The position numbers and the translations under genes are program-made. Positions 47,090-59,269 of a stretch of 64,000 nt of DNA are shown here, one piece after another (within the stretch, counting starts at the first letter, position 1; every line of letters begins with the position of its first letter). The DNA comes from Megalonaias nervosa (lineage: Eukaryota > Mollusca > Bivalvia > Unionida > Unionidae). The stretch covers positions 1-64,000 of the forward strand of contig JAECUM010093670.1 in the NCBI GenBank assembly GCA_016617855.1, in the 5' to 3' direction. The notes under the pieces were generated by a model that made no database searches, was not told the DNA's origin, and worked only from the letters and a program-made list of their open reading frames with translations.

Positions 47090-47335
47090 TCAGTACACTG
47101 GCAACAGTATTTTGTACACATCGGTCAGTCATAATACACTGGTAATAGTATTTTATATGCACCGGTCACTCATAATACTCTGGCAACAGTATTTTGTACA
47201 CACTGGTCAGTCATAATACACAGGCAACAGTATTTTGTACACACTGGTCAGTCATAATACACAGGCAACAGTATTTTATACACACTGGTCAGTTGTAATA
47301 CAGTGGCAGCAGTATTTTGTACACACTGGCAATGA
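47090..47335. repeat. 41-bp minisatellite, ~6 copies
   Basis: The unit is 'cagtcataatacactggcaa' and 'cagtattttgtacacactgg' plus t. It starts inside a short open frame (46898-47134), which is therefore not a gene. Confidence 0.92.
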
Positions 47336-47394
47336 TTAAAATTAAAATGATTGGATGAAGCCATTCTTATAGAGAAGATTCATGATAGATTAGA

Positions 47395-49050
47395 CAGAAT
47401 TCTACCCATGGTATTTGCCATGATGGAACACATGATTTGAAATAACCCTAGCCTTGATTCTTGCCATGATGAAACACATGATTCAAAATAATCCTAGCCA
47501 TGATTCGTGTCATAATAGAACACATGATTCAAAATAACCCTAGCCATGATACTTGTCATAATAGAACACATGATTCAAAATAACCCCAGCCATGATACTT
47601 GTCATAATAGAACACATGATTCAAAATAACCCTAGCCATGATACTTGTCATAATAGAACACATGATTCAAAATAACCCCAGCCACAATACTTGCCATGAT
47701 GAAACACATGATTCAAAATAACCCCAGCCACAATACTTGTCATGATGGAACACATGATTCAAAATAACCCTAGCCATGATACTTGTCATCACAGTACACA
47801 TGATTCAAAATAATCCTAGCCATGATACTTGTCATAATAGAACACATGATTCAAAATAACCCCAGCCATAATACTTGCCATGATGGAACACATGATTCAA
47901 AAATAATCCTAGCCATGATACTTGTCATAATAGAACACATGATTCAAAATAACCCTGGCCATGATACTTGTCATGATAGAACACATGATTCAAAATAACC
48001 CCAGCCACAATACTTGTAATGATGGAACACATGATTCAAAATAACCCCAGCCACAATACTTGTCATGATGGAACACATGATTCAAAATAACCCCAGCCAC
48101 AATACTTGTCATGATGGAACACATGATTCAAAATAACCCCAGCCACGATACTTGTCATGATGGAACACATGATTCAAAGTAACCCCAGCCACGATACTTG
48201 TCATGATGGAACACATGATTCAAAATAACCCCAGCCACAATACTTGTCATGATGGAACACATGATTCAAAATGACCCCAGCCATGATACTTGTCATGATG
48301 GAACACATGATTCAAAATGACCCTAGCAATGATACTTGTCATGATGGAACACATGATTCAAAATAACCCCAGCCGCGATACTTGTCATGATGGAACACAT
48401 GATTCAAAATAACCCCAGCCATGATACTTGTCATGATTGAACACATGATTCAAAATAACCCTAGCCATGATACTTGTCATAATAGAACACATGATTCAAA
48501 ATAACCCCAGCCACAATACTTGTCATGATGGAACACATTATTCAAAATGACCCTAGCTATGATACTTGTCATGATGAAACGCATGATTCAAAATAACCCT
48601 AGCCATAATACTTGCCATGATGGAACACATTATTCAAAATAACCCTAGCTATGATACTTGTCATAATAGAACACATTATTCAAAATAACCCTAGCTATGA
48701 TACTTGTCATAATAGAACACATTATTCAAGATAACCCTAGCTATGATACTTGTCATAATAGAACACATTATTCAAGATAACCCTAGCTATGATACTTGTC
48801 ATAATAGAACACATTATTCAAGATAACCCTAGCTATGATACTTGTCATGATGGAACACATGATTCAAAATAACCCTAGCCATAATACTTGTCATGATGGA
48901 ACACATTATTCAAAATAACCCTAGCTGTGATACTTGTCATAATAGAACACATTATTCAAGATAATCCTAGCTATGATACTTGTCATGATGGAACACATGA
49001 TTCAAAATAACCCTAGCTATGATACTTGTCATCACAGTACACATGATTAA
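47395..49050. repeat. 46-bp minisatellite, ~36 copies
   Basis: The unit is 'gatggaacacatgattcaaa', 'ataaccccagccatgatact' and 'tgtcat'. This is the longest array in the window. Two main subtypes alternate in blocks: 'atgatggaacacatgattc' with 'ccccagccac', and 'ataatagaacacattattc' with 'ccctagctat'. The second dominates about 48600-48960. No long frame persists. Confidence 0.96.
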
Positions 49051-49059
49051 ACATAAACT

Positions 49060-49511
49060 TATCAATTTGGTGTTTTACAGACAACTTGTTTTTATTGTTT
49101 TAAAGATGTGATTTCATCAAAATAGATTGTACAATAATGTTTTGTACAATCCTGATTCAGCCATACTGCCATATATATCAAATATAACTTGTTACTTTCT
49201 CCTTTGCTTGTTATATTTAAGTAAGGCATTGTTGTCAGTGCATGATGCTTGACCAATATGTATATGTGCTTACATTGGAGAGATCACCATGAACTTGCAT
49301 TTTGCTGCCATCAAATTCATCCATTTGTAAAGTTCTTAGTGACAGATAAATTGAATTTCATTTAAATCATTGATTATAGTTGTTAGGTGACTGATAAACG
49401 CTAGAAATAATGTGCAAATTAAAATTAAGAAGAATTCATACCCCTTATAAGAGAAAGTCGTACAGATGAGGCACCTACAAGTACTCCCTTATTTTATCTT
49501 TATTCACAGAT
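49060..49511. other. No gene seen
   Basis: AT-rich spacer between the 46-bp array and the next SINE. Confidence 0.45.
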
Positions 49512-49703
49512 GATTGTTTGTTTGGTTTGATTTGATGTTTATGGCACAGTAACACAAGTAGGCTATTTATTGCTGGGGCAATTAGAGTACTATGCTCAAG
49601 AAATACAATGGTAGCCAGCACAGGCTGATCAGATAGTAGGATTCAAACCTGTGTTCCTTTGGTTGCAAGTCATGCATGTTAGCCTCTGGGCCACTGTGTC
49701 TTT
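49512..49703 (-). mobile_element. SINE family 3
   Basis: On the minus strand a head with 'cagaggctaacatgcatgac' and B box 'ggtttgaatcctac' is followed by the family body and the end 'ctgtgccataaacatcaa'. It has the same orientation and structure as the copies at 36832 and 37108. Confidence 0.75.
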
Positions 49704-50610
49704 AGTAATAAATGAATAGCCAAATTTTACATACAAGATCTGGCATCAGTCATTTCATTTTTTTTTCTCAATAATTTTCTGGAGATTCTTGGATCTTTTC
49801 ATTGGAAAAATGTACTTGTAGATGGGGAAGACAACAGTTTTGTTAAAATTTTGATGAAATCATTCTCAATCCCCTCCTCCTCGCAATCCATGCAGTTAAT
49901 TTCATAGTTGAAATAAACCACACACCTCATCAAAATCTTTTATTGAAAAAACAAGCATGCAAGAATAATTGTGATCAGATAACCAGAAAGAACACATTAA
50001 CAACAAGCAAGCCTATAATATTGAACAAAGTGTGCAAAACTGTTACCAAATTACAAATAGAAATATATGTACCTCAAGGGTATAGACACAAATGGTGTCA
50101 AACTTCATTGTACAAGCTAACATTTAGTGAAGAAGCTATAGATACAACCAATTTGTATTAGAGTTGTGTCATGAAAAACTGACTCCAGAGACTTGTGCCA
50201 GTTGTCTGTGGTATTATTGCATAATTAATGAGTTAATCCAGGAAATGCTGAACAAAACCACTCTGGAAATATAGGATGCTAGGGAGAAGCAATTTTGAAA
50301 TTTAGTACCTGGTAATAGCAGCTGAATTTGATTATGATGCCATTATCTATGAATTGGGAGGGTATAAAGTGATTTTGCCTATTGATTTCTGTGTTCTCAC
50401 ATTGTGTGACATTCTATTTTGATTGTTTGTTGAAAATTCTTTTACCAACAATGATAAAACTTTGTATATGTATGCATCTCTAAGTCATTCACTAATGCCA
50501 AAATGTTCAGTAGGTCACTCAGACCTTATTTTGACATTTCAGCTCCATTTTTTTTCAGAAGTCTATTTGTTACATCCTCATTATCTTCATTTGCACTTAT
50601 GACAATTGCT
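49704..50610. other. No gene seen
   Basis: AT-rich sequence. The frame at 49943-50161 is Lys/Asn/Thr-rich by composition and has no motif. Confidence 0.45.
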
Positions 50611-50611
50611 A

Positions 50612-50756
50612 TGGCTGATCTGGGTCTATGCAGTTTGTTAGGAGTAATCATTAAAACAAAAAATGTAGATCCAGATCTGCTGGTGCATTATGTGGTGGCA
50701 CATCTGGGTCTGTGCAGTCTGCAGCTGGACTCAACTTATAAGCAAGATTAAATGGT
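50612..50756 (+). mobile_element. MITE copy, left arm missing
   Basis: Contains 'gatctgggtctatgcagttt', 'gttaggagtaatcattaaaa', 'gatccagatctgctggtgca' and the right end 'ggactcaacttataagcaag'. Confidence 0.72.
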
Positions 50757-51485
50757 AGATAATTTTGGAGAATTTTTAGCTTGCATATTTAGTTTTTTCC
50801 TCTTCAGTTTCTCAATTTCAGAAAGTACATCAGATTTATTGTGAGCCAACAATCTGATGGTTGCATACTGTTGATTTTAGTCAGGAATGTAAGTATCAGA
50901 TTTATCAATTAATTCAAAATGCATGAACAGGTGTGCACAACATTTTGAAAATCAATATTTGTTATATCACATAACAAATCCTTTTGGAGTTAGATTGGAA
51001 TTAAAACTTGACACATGCACCAGTTTGTTGAGGCTATAAATATTGCATTAGCTAGACTTTGGACCTGGCTTTCTCAAGTATGTGAATTCCACAAAACTAT
51101 AAATTTGGTTTGTTCTGAGTTGGTGGAAAAAACGGTGTGATAGGTGTAGGAGATTTTGAAGCCATCATGCAGAAATGCATTCATACGCCTAATGAAACTA
51201 AATCTCTCCCTTGGCTTTGAACAAAACACAAATATGGTTTAGCATTTGTCACATAATCTCTCTTTTCTGCTTTCCAAATATTTGTTGATACACAATGTGG
51301 ATGGAATTTTAAAAATAGTACGGGATTTATGCATGTTAGATTTTATGCATCTACAGTATATCAAGACACAATGTCAGTGAAAACAGCTAAATAGTTTTTG
51401 TCTGGGTGTATGATACTTAAATGTGGACTGAATATCCATATTAAGCACTAGATCTACAGTACTATGTAAGATTAAATGGGTATGT

Positions 51486-51690
51486 ACTGTATATACTCAC
51501 ATATAAGTCAGGTTGAACTGCAGACAACATAGAATCTGATCTGCCGTTGTATAATCCTGGTCTGTGTTGTACCAATGATTATTCCTTTCAAGCTGCATAT
51601 ACCCAGATCTGTTTGCACATTATGTGATGGCAGATCCGGGTCTGTGCAGTTTACAGTTAGACTCAACTTGTACAGTAATAAAATATTGTA
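51486..51690. mobile_element. MITE copy, diverged
   Basis: The left end 'tatatactcacatataagtc' is followed by 'gatctgccgttgtataat', the core 'tgattattcctttcaagctg', 'tgatggcagatccgggtctg' and a right end 'gactcaacttgtacag'. Both arms are recognisable but mutated. Confidence 0.72.
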
Positions 51691-53770
51691 GATCTCCTAT
51701 GGTAAGCCCATTCCCACTCAATAGTCAATAGTCCATCCTGCATCTTTCAGAGAATTTCAGCTAATTTTGATTCAAGAAAGCTTTATCTTATAAGACCGTT
51801 TTTCACAAATTTCTTTACCAGTACCCCCCCCCCACATTGTAGGGAAAATATTGTATATTGTTATGCAACATTGAGTGACCAAAATGCTAAACTTGTAGCG
51901 ACCATTTCTTTTCCTTATAAGCAAACAAGACTGAAAGATAGTAATGTGGCATGTTCAAAATCATCATATTTCTTGATAGATGCCATTGTTGCTAACCTTA
52001 TCTACTGATGAATGTTTTGCTTTGATGCCAGACAACTGTATGGCATATTAATTTACCTTTAAAGTGTCAAGATAAAGTTTGTTAAATTTGGTCAGTTTTT
52101 TATTTCTTAAAGCTTCCAAAATGCACAGATTTTTGTAGATGCTTGTATTAATGTGTCAGTTTTTGGTAATCTTTGAGGAGTGGGTATGGGATTTTTTTTC
52201 CAACCAGGATATTTGTTTTTCATTTGTCTAGAGAAAATCTTTTTCAACTATTGTGATGGATAGAATTAGTTATTTATTTTCTACAAAGTTGAGGAAGAGT
52301 ATTGTCTGAAAAGTATTTGAGAGCCTATTTTGTTTCTCAAAAAAATCCCTGCTCCCTGCCCCCAATTAAATGGTCAGTCCCTTAATTGAATTGATTTGTC
52401 ATTGATTGCTTTCAGTAAAATGACATTAATTGATTACACTTTCTCTGATCAGTTTTGCTTGAAATCCATTTAGCTTGTGAAGACTTTATTTTGTTGTTAA
52501 AAAATTGCTTATTTGGAAAGAAAAATTAATGTTGACAAATGAATCCAGTATTAATCAGTGATTTAAAAGTAAATATAATAAACTGTGACAGTTTTGCTTG
52601 TTTCCAACACTGATCAGGACAATATACTTTTCACATTTTGAGCAAAATCAGCTTTATGTCATAAATTAAATCTTAAGCATATGTGCATTTCATAGAAAAT
52701 TTATGAGATCTGTTGACTATTTTCAATGATTAGCTTGCCAAGGCTGGATTCTAATCTTTGAAATAGTTTCAGTGATTGATATGCCACAGCTGGCTTCCAA
52801 AACAGGAATTACTCAGCTAATTTTGTTAAATTAAGGATCCTTACAATTTGAAATTGGAACTTTTGCCTTCCATTCAGGGGAAATAATGATGTACATTATA
52901 TAGAAAATGTTGTAATCTTTTTAGCAAATGTTTGAAATAAATGAATAACTGTAATTTGGTATATCAGGGTCAAGTTTTATTCATTTTATCAAGGCTGCCT
53001 GAACATTTCTCACTGTAGCTAGGCCTGAAATTACAAAGGTCTTTGATCAGTTGATAACAAATGAGAATAAGGTTCAGAATAACGATACTGATTGATTTTA
53101 TTGACTAAGAATAAGATATACATATTGCTAATCAATCTAGTTAAACAGACTCAAGTATAAAACATTTTACATGAATCCAAATCCTTTGAAATTCTTATAC
53201 TTAAGTTTTATGACCATTCATTCTTATCATATGTTATTCAGTGATTTTCATACATATCAAAAAAGTATGTTACACCCATTCAGTGACCTCTGGTGCTGAT
53301 AAATTTAGTTTTTAAATTTTATTTGTCATAATTGATTGGTTAGTCTTTCTTGCTTTTTCACGTCATAATATTTTAGCTAATGCAAATAAACAGTAATTTG
53401 ATAAAGAGTGTTTCTTTATACTTCAGATAAGCTTTGTATTTGTCAGCCTTATAGTATTTGAAGATTATCTTGACATGAAACTCTCCTTATATTTTTGAAC
53501 ACTGTGCTAAGCACCAGCGGTGGAAATTTCTTTTCAGCTAAAACATAGCCTGGGTCTGGATTTTTCAAACAGGCTTTTTTTCAGATCTAAACTTTAAACA
53601 AAATTGAACAGCTGGCATCTCATATTTCATGACAGCCATAAAAGTAAAAAAAGGTGACAATTCTCAAGTTTATATGCTAGAACATATAGTGCATTTTGAA
53701 CAGTTGTAAATTGTCATTGGTGGAAGACGAGATCTAAGGAATTAAGCTCTCAGCATTTACCTATTAACTA
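51691..53770. other. No gene seen
   Basis: The longest low-repeat stretch in the window, directly upstream of the promoter candidate at 53777. AT-rich, with no array, SINE or MITE recognised. Confidence 0.5.
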
Positions 53771-53776
53771 ACCATA

Positions 53777-53786
53777 TATATAAAGG
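53777..53786 (+). promoter_or_regulatory. TATA box candidate (TATATAAAGG)
   Basis: A strong TATA-box match. Transcription would be expected to start about 25-35 bp downstream (53805-53820), leaving a 5' UTR of about 155-170 bp before the ATG at 53974. TATATA strings are common in this AT-rich DNA, but the GG after the box and the coding exon downstream add weight. Confidence 0.42.
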
Positions 53787-53973
53787 CGATAGATTAAATA
53801 TTGACACTTTTAAAACTTAGCAGGATAAATATTTTTAGAATCCTCTTCTGCTTTGTTTAATTAGGATAGGTGCTCAGCGTGTTAGTTTTGTGATTTGAGA
53901 TATTGCATTTTGGGCCTGGATATAAATTCAGTTTACAGCACCCAGCAAACCAGATTGCCACATACACAGAGCC

Positions 53974-54020
53974 ATGGATGTTAGTCGCAGTGGATTATTT
54001 GATATTGAGAACGATTTCAG
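53974..54020 (+). CDS. Candidate first coding exon
   Basis: The start is in an excellent Kozak context (gagccATGG). It gives a 15-residue opening, MDVSRSGLFDIENDF, plus two bases of the next codon, and ends at cag|gtatgt, a good donor (GT at 54021). The exon leaves in phase 2, the same phase in which the FANK1 exon at 34594-34768 leaves. An alternative promoter feeding the same downstream exon is therefore possible, though equally it may start an unrelated gene. An upstream pyrimidine-rich ttaattag near 53865 could instead be an acceptor. I do not recognise the peptide. Confidence 0.42.
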
Positions 54021-54149
54021 GTATGTGATGTTCTCAAATTTGTATACCTTTTATATATTTGTTATGTTGGGGTTTTTGGGGGGGGGTTTCACAGCAGCAT
54101 TTTCAGTTCATGATCATTTGGTAATTCAGATAGAATTGTGCAGGTTTAT

Positions 54150-54385
54150 TGTCTGCAGAACTCAGTTTAATGTTACACCATTGTCAGCATTTATTTTATA
54201 CCATTGTCTGTTTCAGTTTAATGTTATAACATTATCTGCATTCATTTTAATGTTATACCATTGTCTGTGTTCATTTAATGTTATACCATTGCATTCAGTT
54301 TAATGTTATACCATTGTCTGCATTCAGTTAAATTTTATATTATTGTCTGCATTCAGTTTTAATGTTATACCATCATCTTATAGAG
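54150..54385. repeat. Short minisatellite, ~28-34-bp unit
   Basis: 'gttataccattgtctgcatt' followed by 'cagtttaat' recurs about seven times with indels. It lies immediately downstream of the candidate exon and accounts for the long open frame running on from it. Confidence 0.82.
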
Positions 54386-55560
54386 ATGTATAACATTTTG
54401 TTTTATTTCAGTTTATATTTTACTTGCCTCACAGTTGCACTTTCAGAATCTATATTTACTCTAAGCACTTAAGCCTAATGCCAGAGAATACAGTATTGTC
54501 TCTCATTTTTGTATCCAATCACTTTTCACGCATTGCCAATCCTTAAAATATTCTTTTTCTCTTTTTTTTTTTTTTGAAGAGAGAACTTTTAATTAAATAC
54601 TTAAGTATGGCATGTAGAAAATTATTGCCAAAATTTTGGTTGACCATATCTTATCAATGACTAGCAGACCTCAGAGTATGCATGAAGACCTTTCTGGACA
54701 GTGTTAATTTCAGACATTTATCTAACTAACATACAAACTAAAAAGCACAAAAGCTAAATTGTATAACCAAATTATAGCCATATATCCACTGTCCATTCAC
54801 ACTAGAATTTCCAAAACTGTTATAATAAGTAGAAAATTACTTGTAAAATATTTCCTTATGAGCTAATTAATTCCAAATTACACTCTAACTGCTTGACTTT
54901 ATTTAAGCACTTACACCTGCTTAAAGAGCTACCAATTTTGCAACAAATGGTGACTAATTTAAACATTTGGCTAAAAAGGGAAACTTACTATCAGTAATTT
55001 ATTGTTATTCTACAAAAATACATTTCACACCTGATGATGGGTTTCTTTGATTCATTTGCTTGCCAGACTGAACTGCTGGATGTAACATCCCATGCTGGTC
55101 TAGTTAACACCATATTTAACAGGGACTGCTGCTACCAAAATTAACAGTAAATACATATGTGCCCCTCTATCATAACCAAACAATAATTAGATTTATCAAG
55201 AGAATTATAAATGAATGTATCTTCTCATCTAAAACATAAATGACTATAATACCTATTGTTTATTTTGTTTATATCCCATTTTATTTGAGAGACTATGCTA
55301 TACTGAGGTGCTTTACAGTGAGGAGCCACTACATGGACACTATAGATGATCAGTTTGTATTGTTTTTAACCAATGTTAAGAACTGTATGGACACTGAAGA
55401 TCAGGCATCAGCAACCTTTTTTAACTTCTGTGCCAGGCCACTCAATGATAGAGTGTTGCTTGCCAAATCATATGCATCCCACTAATTGAATTATTGTTTT
55501 TAGTACATACAATGCAAAACTACAACTCATAATGCATGCCTATCCTAAGAATCCACCACC
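54386..55560. other. No gene seen
   Basis: AT-rich. The 81-codon frame at 55240-55485 leads into the repeat below and includes an early copy of it, so it is not called. Confidence 0.4.
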
Positions 55561-55765
55561 ATTGGCATACATGCCACAGGTCATCAGTTTGTGTTGTTTA
55601 TAACCCATCAGGGACTGTTTAGACACTACATGGTCAGTTTGTATTGTTTATAACCCATGTTATGTCAAGGCCAGTATGGACACTGTAGATGGTCAGTTTG
55701 TAAAGTTTATAACCCATGTTATGTCAGGGTCTGTATGGACACAGTAGATAGTCAGTTTGTGAAAA
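55330..55765. repeat. ~60-bp repeat, 4-6 diverged copies
   Basis: 'gtcagtttgtattgtttata', then 'acccatgttatgtcagg' and 'gtatggacactgtagat', recurs near 55350, 55580, 55630, 55690 and 55750. Outer copies are diverged. Confidence 0.75.
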
Positions 55766-56925
55766 ATACATTAATGTAGAGGCAAAAACTCATTATTAAT
55801 ATACAGCAATTATATTTGTGATTAATAAATAAAGTTGTTAATAATAAAACTAAGTATAGACATTAGCTATTAAAGAAGTTTATTGTTTGAGAGGGAAACT
55901 AAGTACATCATCTGGGATCCTTGGCTTTGAATTGATTTCTTATACAAGATTACAAAGAGAATTTTTTGATTATCAATGAACAAGCATTCTCATTATCTAT
56001 ACAATGCTGTAATCAATATATAACATTCACAAAACTATAATAAAAGACGAGTTTAGATGTGAATCAATATTTTTCATAGACTTATTGATTTAAAGACTCA
56101 TGTTTCCAAGACATATCAACAAAATTTAACATTTGTTTGGTACCCTTGATGATGTACCTGAGTATTACTTATAAACATTATGTATAACTAATGTAATACA
56201 GATATAAACTTTGTCTTGCCTGTTTTAATAAGTAATTCAGCATTTTCCATTAAAGCATTTGAAAGCCATATGAAATATATTCTTACATGATGGAAAGGTT
56301 TTAGCACATTCAACATGCATGTATTTGTGACATAATTAAACTGTTTTTTAAATTAGAAGTTTATGTGCTGCATGATTACAGATTTTGATTTACATGACTA
56401 CTATAGGGCAGTCTCAGATGCATTGCTGATTACTACTACATTGATCTTTTGGCTGCAACTGTTCACTTTGATAGGTTCCAGATTAGTGGGTGATCCTTGG
56501 CTCAGGTAAATTGAGTAAAGAAATAGACATCAGTTACTGACCACACAAACCAAGAGCTTTATCGAGGAGCTTATTGAGGAAAATTTCTTGTAAAACGGTG
56601 CTTTATTCTTTACCCCAAATATACATTATAATATTAAAGAGAAATAAAAGTAGAAAAAAGCATCTTAAACTGGCTGTCGCTGTACAGAATGTGATCAATA
56701 CAAAAATTGTTTTGCAATATGATTCCAAAAGGAAAAATAATATAAAGGCATATATTCAACACATATATTTCCTGATCTGGAAAGGAAGATCACCTCATGA
56801 TTATCCATCTTTATATCTGATTATACAATCAAGATTCTGCAGATGTAGCAAAGAGCTCATGGTCAAATTGCCCTTAAATTATTGGTAACTACATAAAAGT
56901 TATTTATGCATTGATTCCTAAATTA
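55766..56925. other. No gene seen
   Basis: AT-rich. The 104-codon frame at 56574-56888 is rich in Lys, Ile, Leu and Tyr and has no domain or splice support. I regard it as compositional. Confidence 0.4.
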
Positions 56926-56929
56926 TAGG

Positions 56930-57560
56930 TGATCTTTTATCTGTTGGCTGAGTTAGTCACTACTGTGGTTGCCTTAGTCTGATTTTGATCAAACTTGGGA
57001 TGTATGCTTATGTTATATTTTTATATTACTTTTTATAGGATTTGGGTCAAACTTGGTAAATAGGCATGTATTGTAATAACACAGATAAATACAGTCATAG
57101 GGCATTACTCAGGTCATCTGCATCATATTAGATGAGCCTCTCTCTAGTGACTGTTTCTGATCAGAATTTAATCTAACTTGTTAAATAGTCTCATATCATC
57201 AAGACATTGTAGGAGTTTAATTGTGAGCAGATCTAGGCCCATTTATGAGTTAATATAGTATTTGATTTGATGAGCTTATGACTTCTTTCGAGACCAAACT
57301 TTAATTGGATTTTGCGCAAACCTGATAAACATGTTTTTAATATCATGATCTGAGAGAGGTTCTGTAATAAGTGAGATCTGGGCATGTTAATGAAGTGATC
57401 TTGCATCAGACTGGCTGAGATTTTTTTTTTACCTCTCTAGAGACTTTATTTCTCAGCTGATTATGGTAGAACTTGTGTAGTAAGTTTATATCATAAAGAT
57501 CTTAAATGAGTTTGACTATAAGCAGGACCTATGCATATTATTAATGCATTCATCTTTGAA
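56930..57560. repeat. Second locus of the ~190-200-bp satellite
   Basis: 'ctgttggctgagttagtcac', 'gattttgatcaaacttggga' and 'tatcatcaagacat' match the blocks of the array at 35425-36130 in the same order. About three to four units are present, more diverged than at the first locus. Confidence 0.65.
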
Positions 57561-57639
57561 AAGAATTGGTTCAGAATATGGTAAACTATGTCAAATTGAT
57601 GTAATATAATATTTGAAAGATTACAAAGAGTTGTGTTTT

Positions 57640-57835
57640 TACAATACTATAGGGTCAACTGTTTAATGATGTAAACCAGCTATATTAGGCTGTTTTGGGC
57701 CTCTTGTTGCTTCAGTATATTGAAGGTTATGTAAGCCAGGTGAGTAAAATCAAGCCGTCTTGGGCCTCTTGTTGCTTCAGCATCTTGAAGGTTTATATAA
57801 AACAGGTGAGTAATATCTGGCTCGATTGGGCATCT
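57640..57835. repeat. ~65-bp repeat, 3 copies
   Basis: 'gggcctcttgttgcttcag' followed by 'tattgaaggttat' and 'ccaggtgagtaa' recurs near 57695, 57765 and 57828. The 'caggtgagta' in each unit looks like a 5' splice site but is simply part of the repeat. Confidence 0.75.
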
Positions 57836-58050
57836 TGTTGGTTAAGTTGACTGAGGGCAAAGGTCGTTGTTCCTGAAAACAGATTTTACTGTACTGTCAT
57901 TACTAGACAGTAATTCTGTTTTAGTGGACAGATTTTGATGAATTCAGTATTTTAAAACTGTATATTGGTTTCGCATACAATAATTTAAAGATCAAGGTCA
58001 TGAAAGAGCAGTTTTCGTAAAAATAAAAATTTAAATTTTCATTAAAATTT

Positions 58051-58074
58051 GGTGTGTGTGTGTGTGTGTGTGTG
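58051..58074. repeat. (GT)n microsatellite
   Basis: An uninterrupted GT run of about 24 bp. No SINE body is attached to it, unlike the other CA/GT runs here. Confidence 0.9.
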
Positions 58075-58119
58075 ATCTGTAATGCTTTGCAAAACAAAAA
58101 ACCCAATTCATATTAGGTT

Positions 58120-58333
58120 ACCATATGAGTCGAGTCCAAATGCAAACTGTTCAGACTCACATTTGCAGTCCCATAATACACCAGCAGATCCAACAGATCT
58201 GGGTCTGTGCAGTTTGTCAGGAGTAATTATCAGAACAAACAACATAGACCCTGATCTGTTGGGAAATTATGCAATGGCAGATCATGGTCTGTGTTTGCTG
58301 TTGGACTTGGCTTATAAATGAGTATATATGGAA
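58120..58333. mobile_element. Palindromic MITE copy
   Basis: The left part 'ccatatgagtcgagtccaaa' leads into 'tgcaaactgttcagactca'. The centre has 'gatctgggtctgtgcagttt' and 'gtcaggagtaattatcagaa'. The right end is 'cttggcttataaatgagtat' plus atatgg. Full length or nearly so. Confidence 0.78.
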
Positions 58334-58904
58334 GTGGTTTTAAGGTTAACATAGTTAATGTTACTGAAAATTTGAAAGTGATGCTTTTATACAATCAACT
58401 TTATAGCGGTATCATTGTGTCATGATATTTTGGTGTGGTATCACTGTGCCATGATCCTCAAGTTTTTCTTTCTTTTGTTAGAATTACAATAATCTTTGTA
58501 TAATGAAGTCCATGGGACATGAAATTAGCTTGTTAATATAGATCTCATTAAATAGAAGATGGGAACATGAAGTTTCGATAGAAGAGTGTACCATGGAATA
58601 AAATAAACTCATTACATGCAATATTATTTGCTGTATCAGCTCTACATCGAACTAAAATTTGTTGCGCTTTTGGGACCAACTGATGCTTACAGATGTTTAA
58701 GAGTGGACAAATATGTTTATTAATGAAGTTTGTATAAAAGAAATTCTGTTTTGCCCTATCCATTAATACATCATCTCTTGGTACACCATGCCTTGGATTT
58801 TCTTCTGTGGAAAGCCTTTTTTATATCTTATCTTAGTTTTTACATCAAGCTTCTAAATTTGTCTGTCTGTGCCTGCTTGTTCGTTTTTTTAAAATGGGGA
58901 TGTC

Positions 58905-59265
58905 TGTCTTAAAAAGACAGATTTTTCCCCACTTCGGCCAGAGGCATTTCTGGGTATGTTTGTCTTATAAAGACAGATTTTTTCCCACTTCAGCCAGAGG
59001 CTTTTCTGGGCATGTCTGGCTGACAAAGACTTTTCCCTACTTCAGCCAGAGGCATTTATGGGCATGTCTGGCTGACAAAGACTTTTCCATACTTCAGCCA
59101 GAGGCTTTTCTGGGCATGTCTGGCTGACAAAGACTTTTCCCAGCTTAAGCCAGAGGCATTTATGGGCATGTCTGCCTCATAAAGACAGGTTTTCCCCACT
59201 TCAGCCAGAGGCTTTTCTGGGCATGTCTGTCTGAGAAAGAAAGACTTTTCCCTACTTCAGCCATA
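58905..59265. repeat. ~50-61-bp minisatellite, ~6 copies
   Basis: 'cttcagccagaggcttttct', 'gggcatgtctggctgacaaa' and 'gacttttccc' is repeated, with 'aaaagacagattttt' variants at the left end. It is less AT-rich than its surroundings. One + frame stays open for 77 codons, but it begins mid-repeat and shifts when the unit length changes, so coding is unlikely. Confidence 0.88.
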
Positions 59266-59269
59266 GACT

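Noticed and set aside
46898..47134. 78-codon ORF
   Set aside because: Its second half is the 41-bp minisatellite, and the first half shows no motif.
57700..57815. Repeated 'caggtgagta' 5' splice sites
   Set aside because: They occur once per unit of a ~65-bp tandem repeat and have no exon attached.
58894..59127. 77-codon open frame with repeated peptide units
   Set aside because: It follows a minisatellite whose unit length varies, so the peptide repeat changes frame between units. There is no start, splice or homology support.
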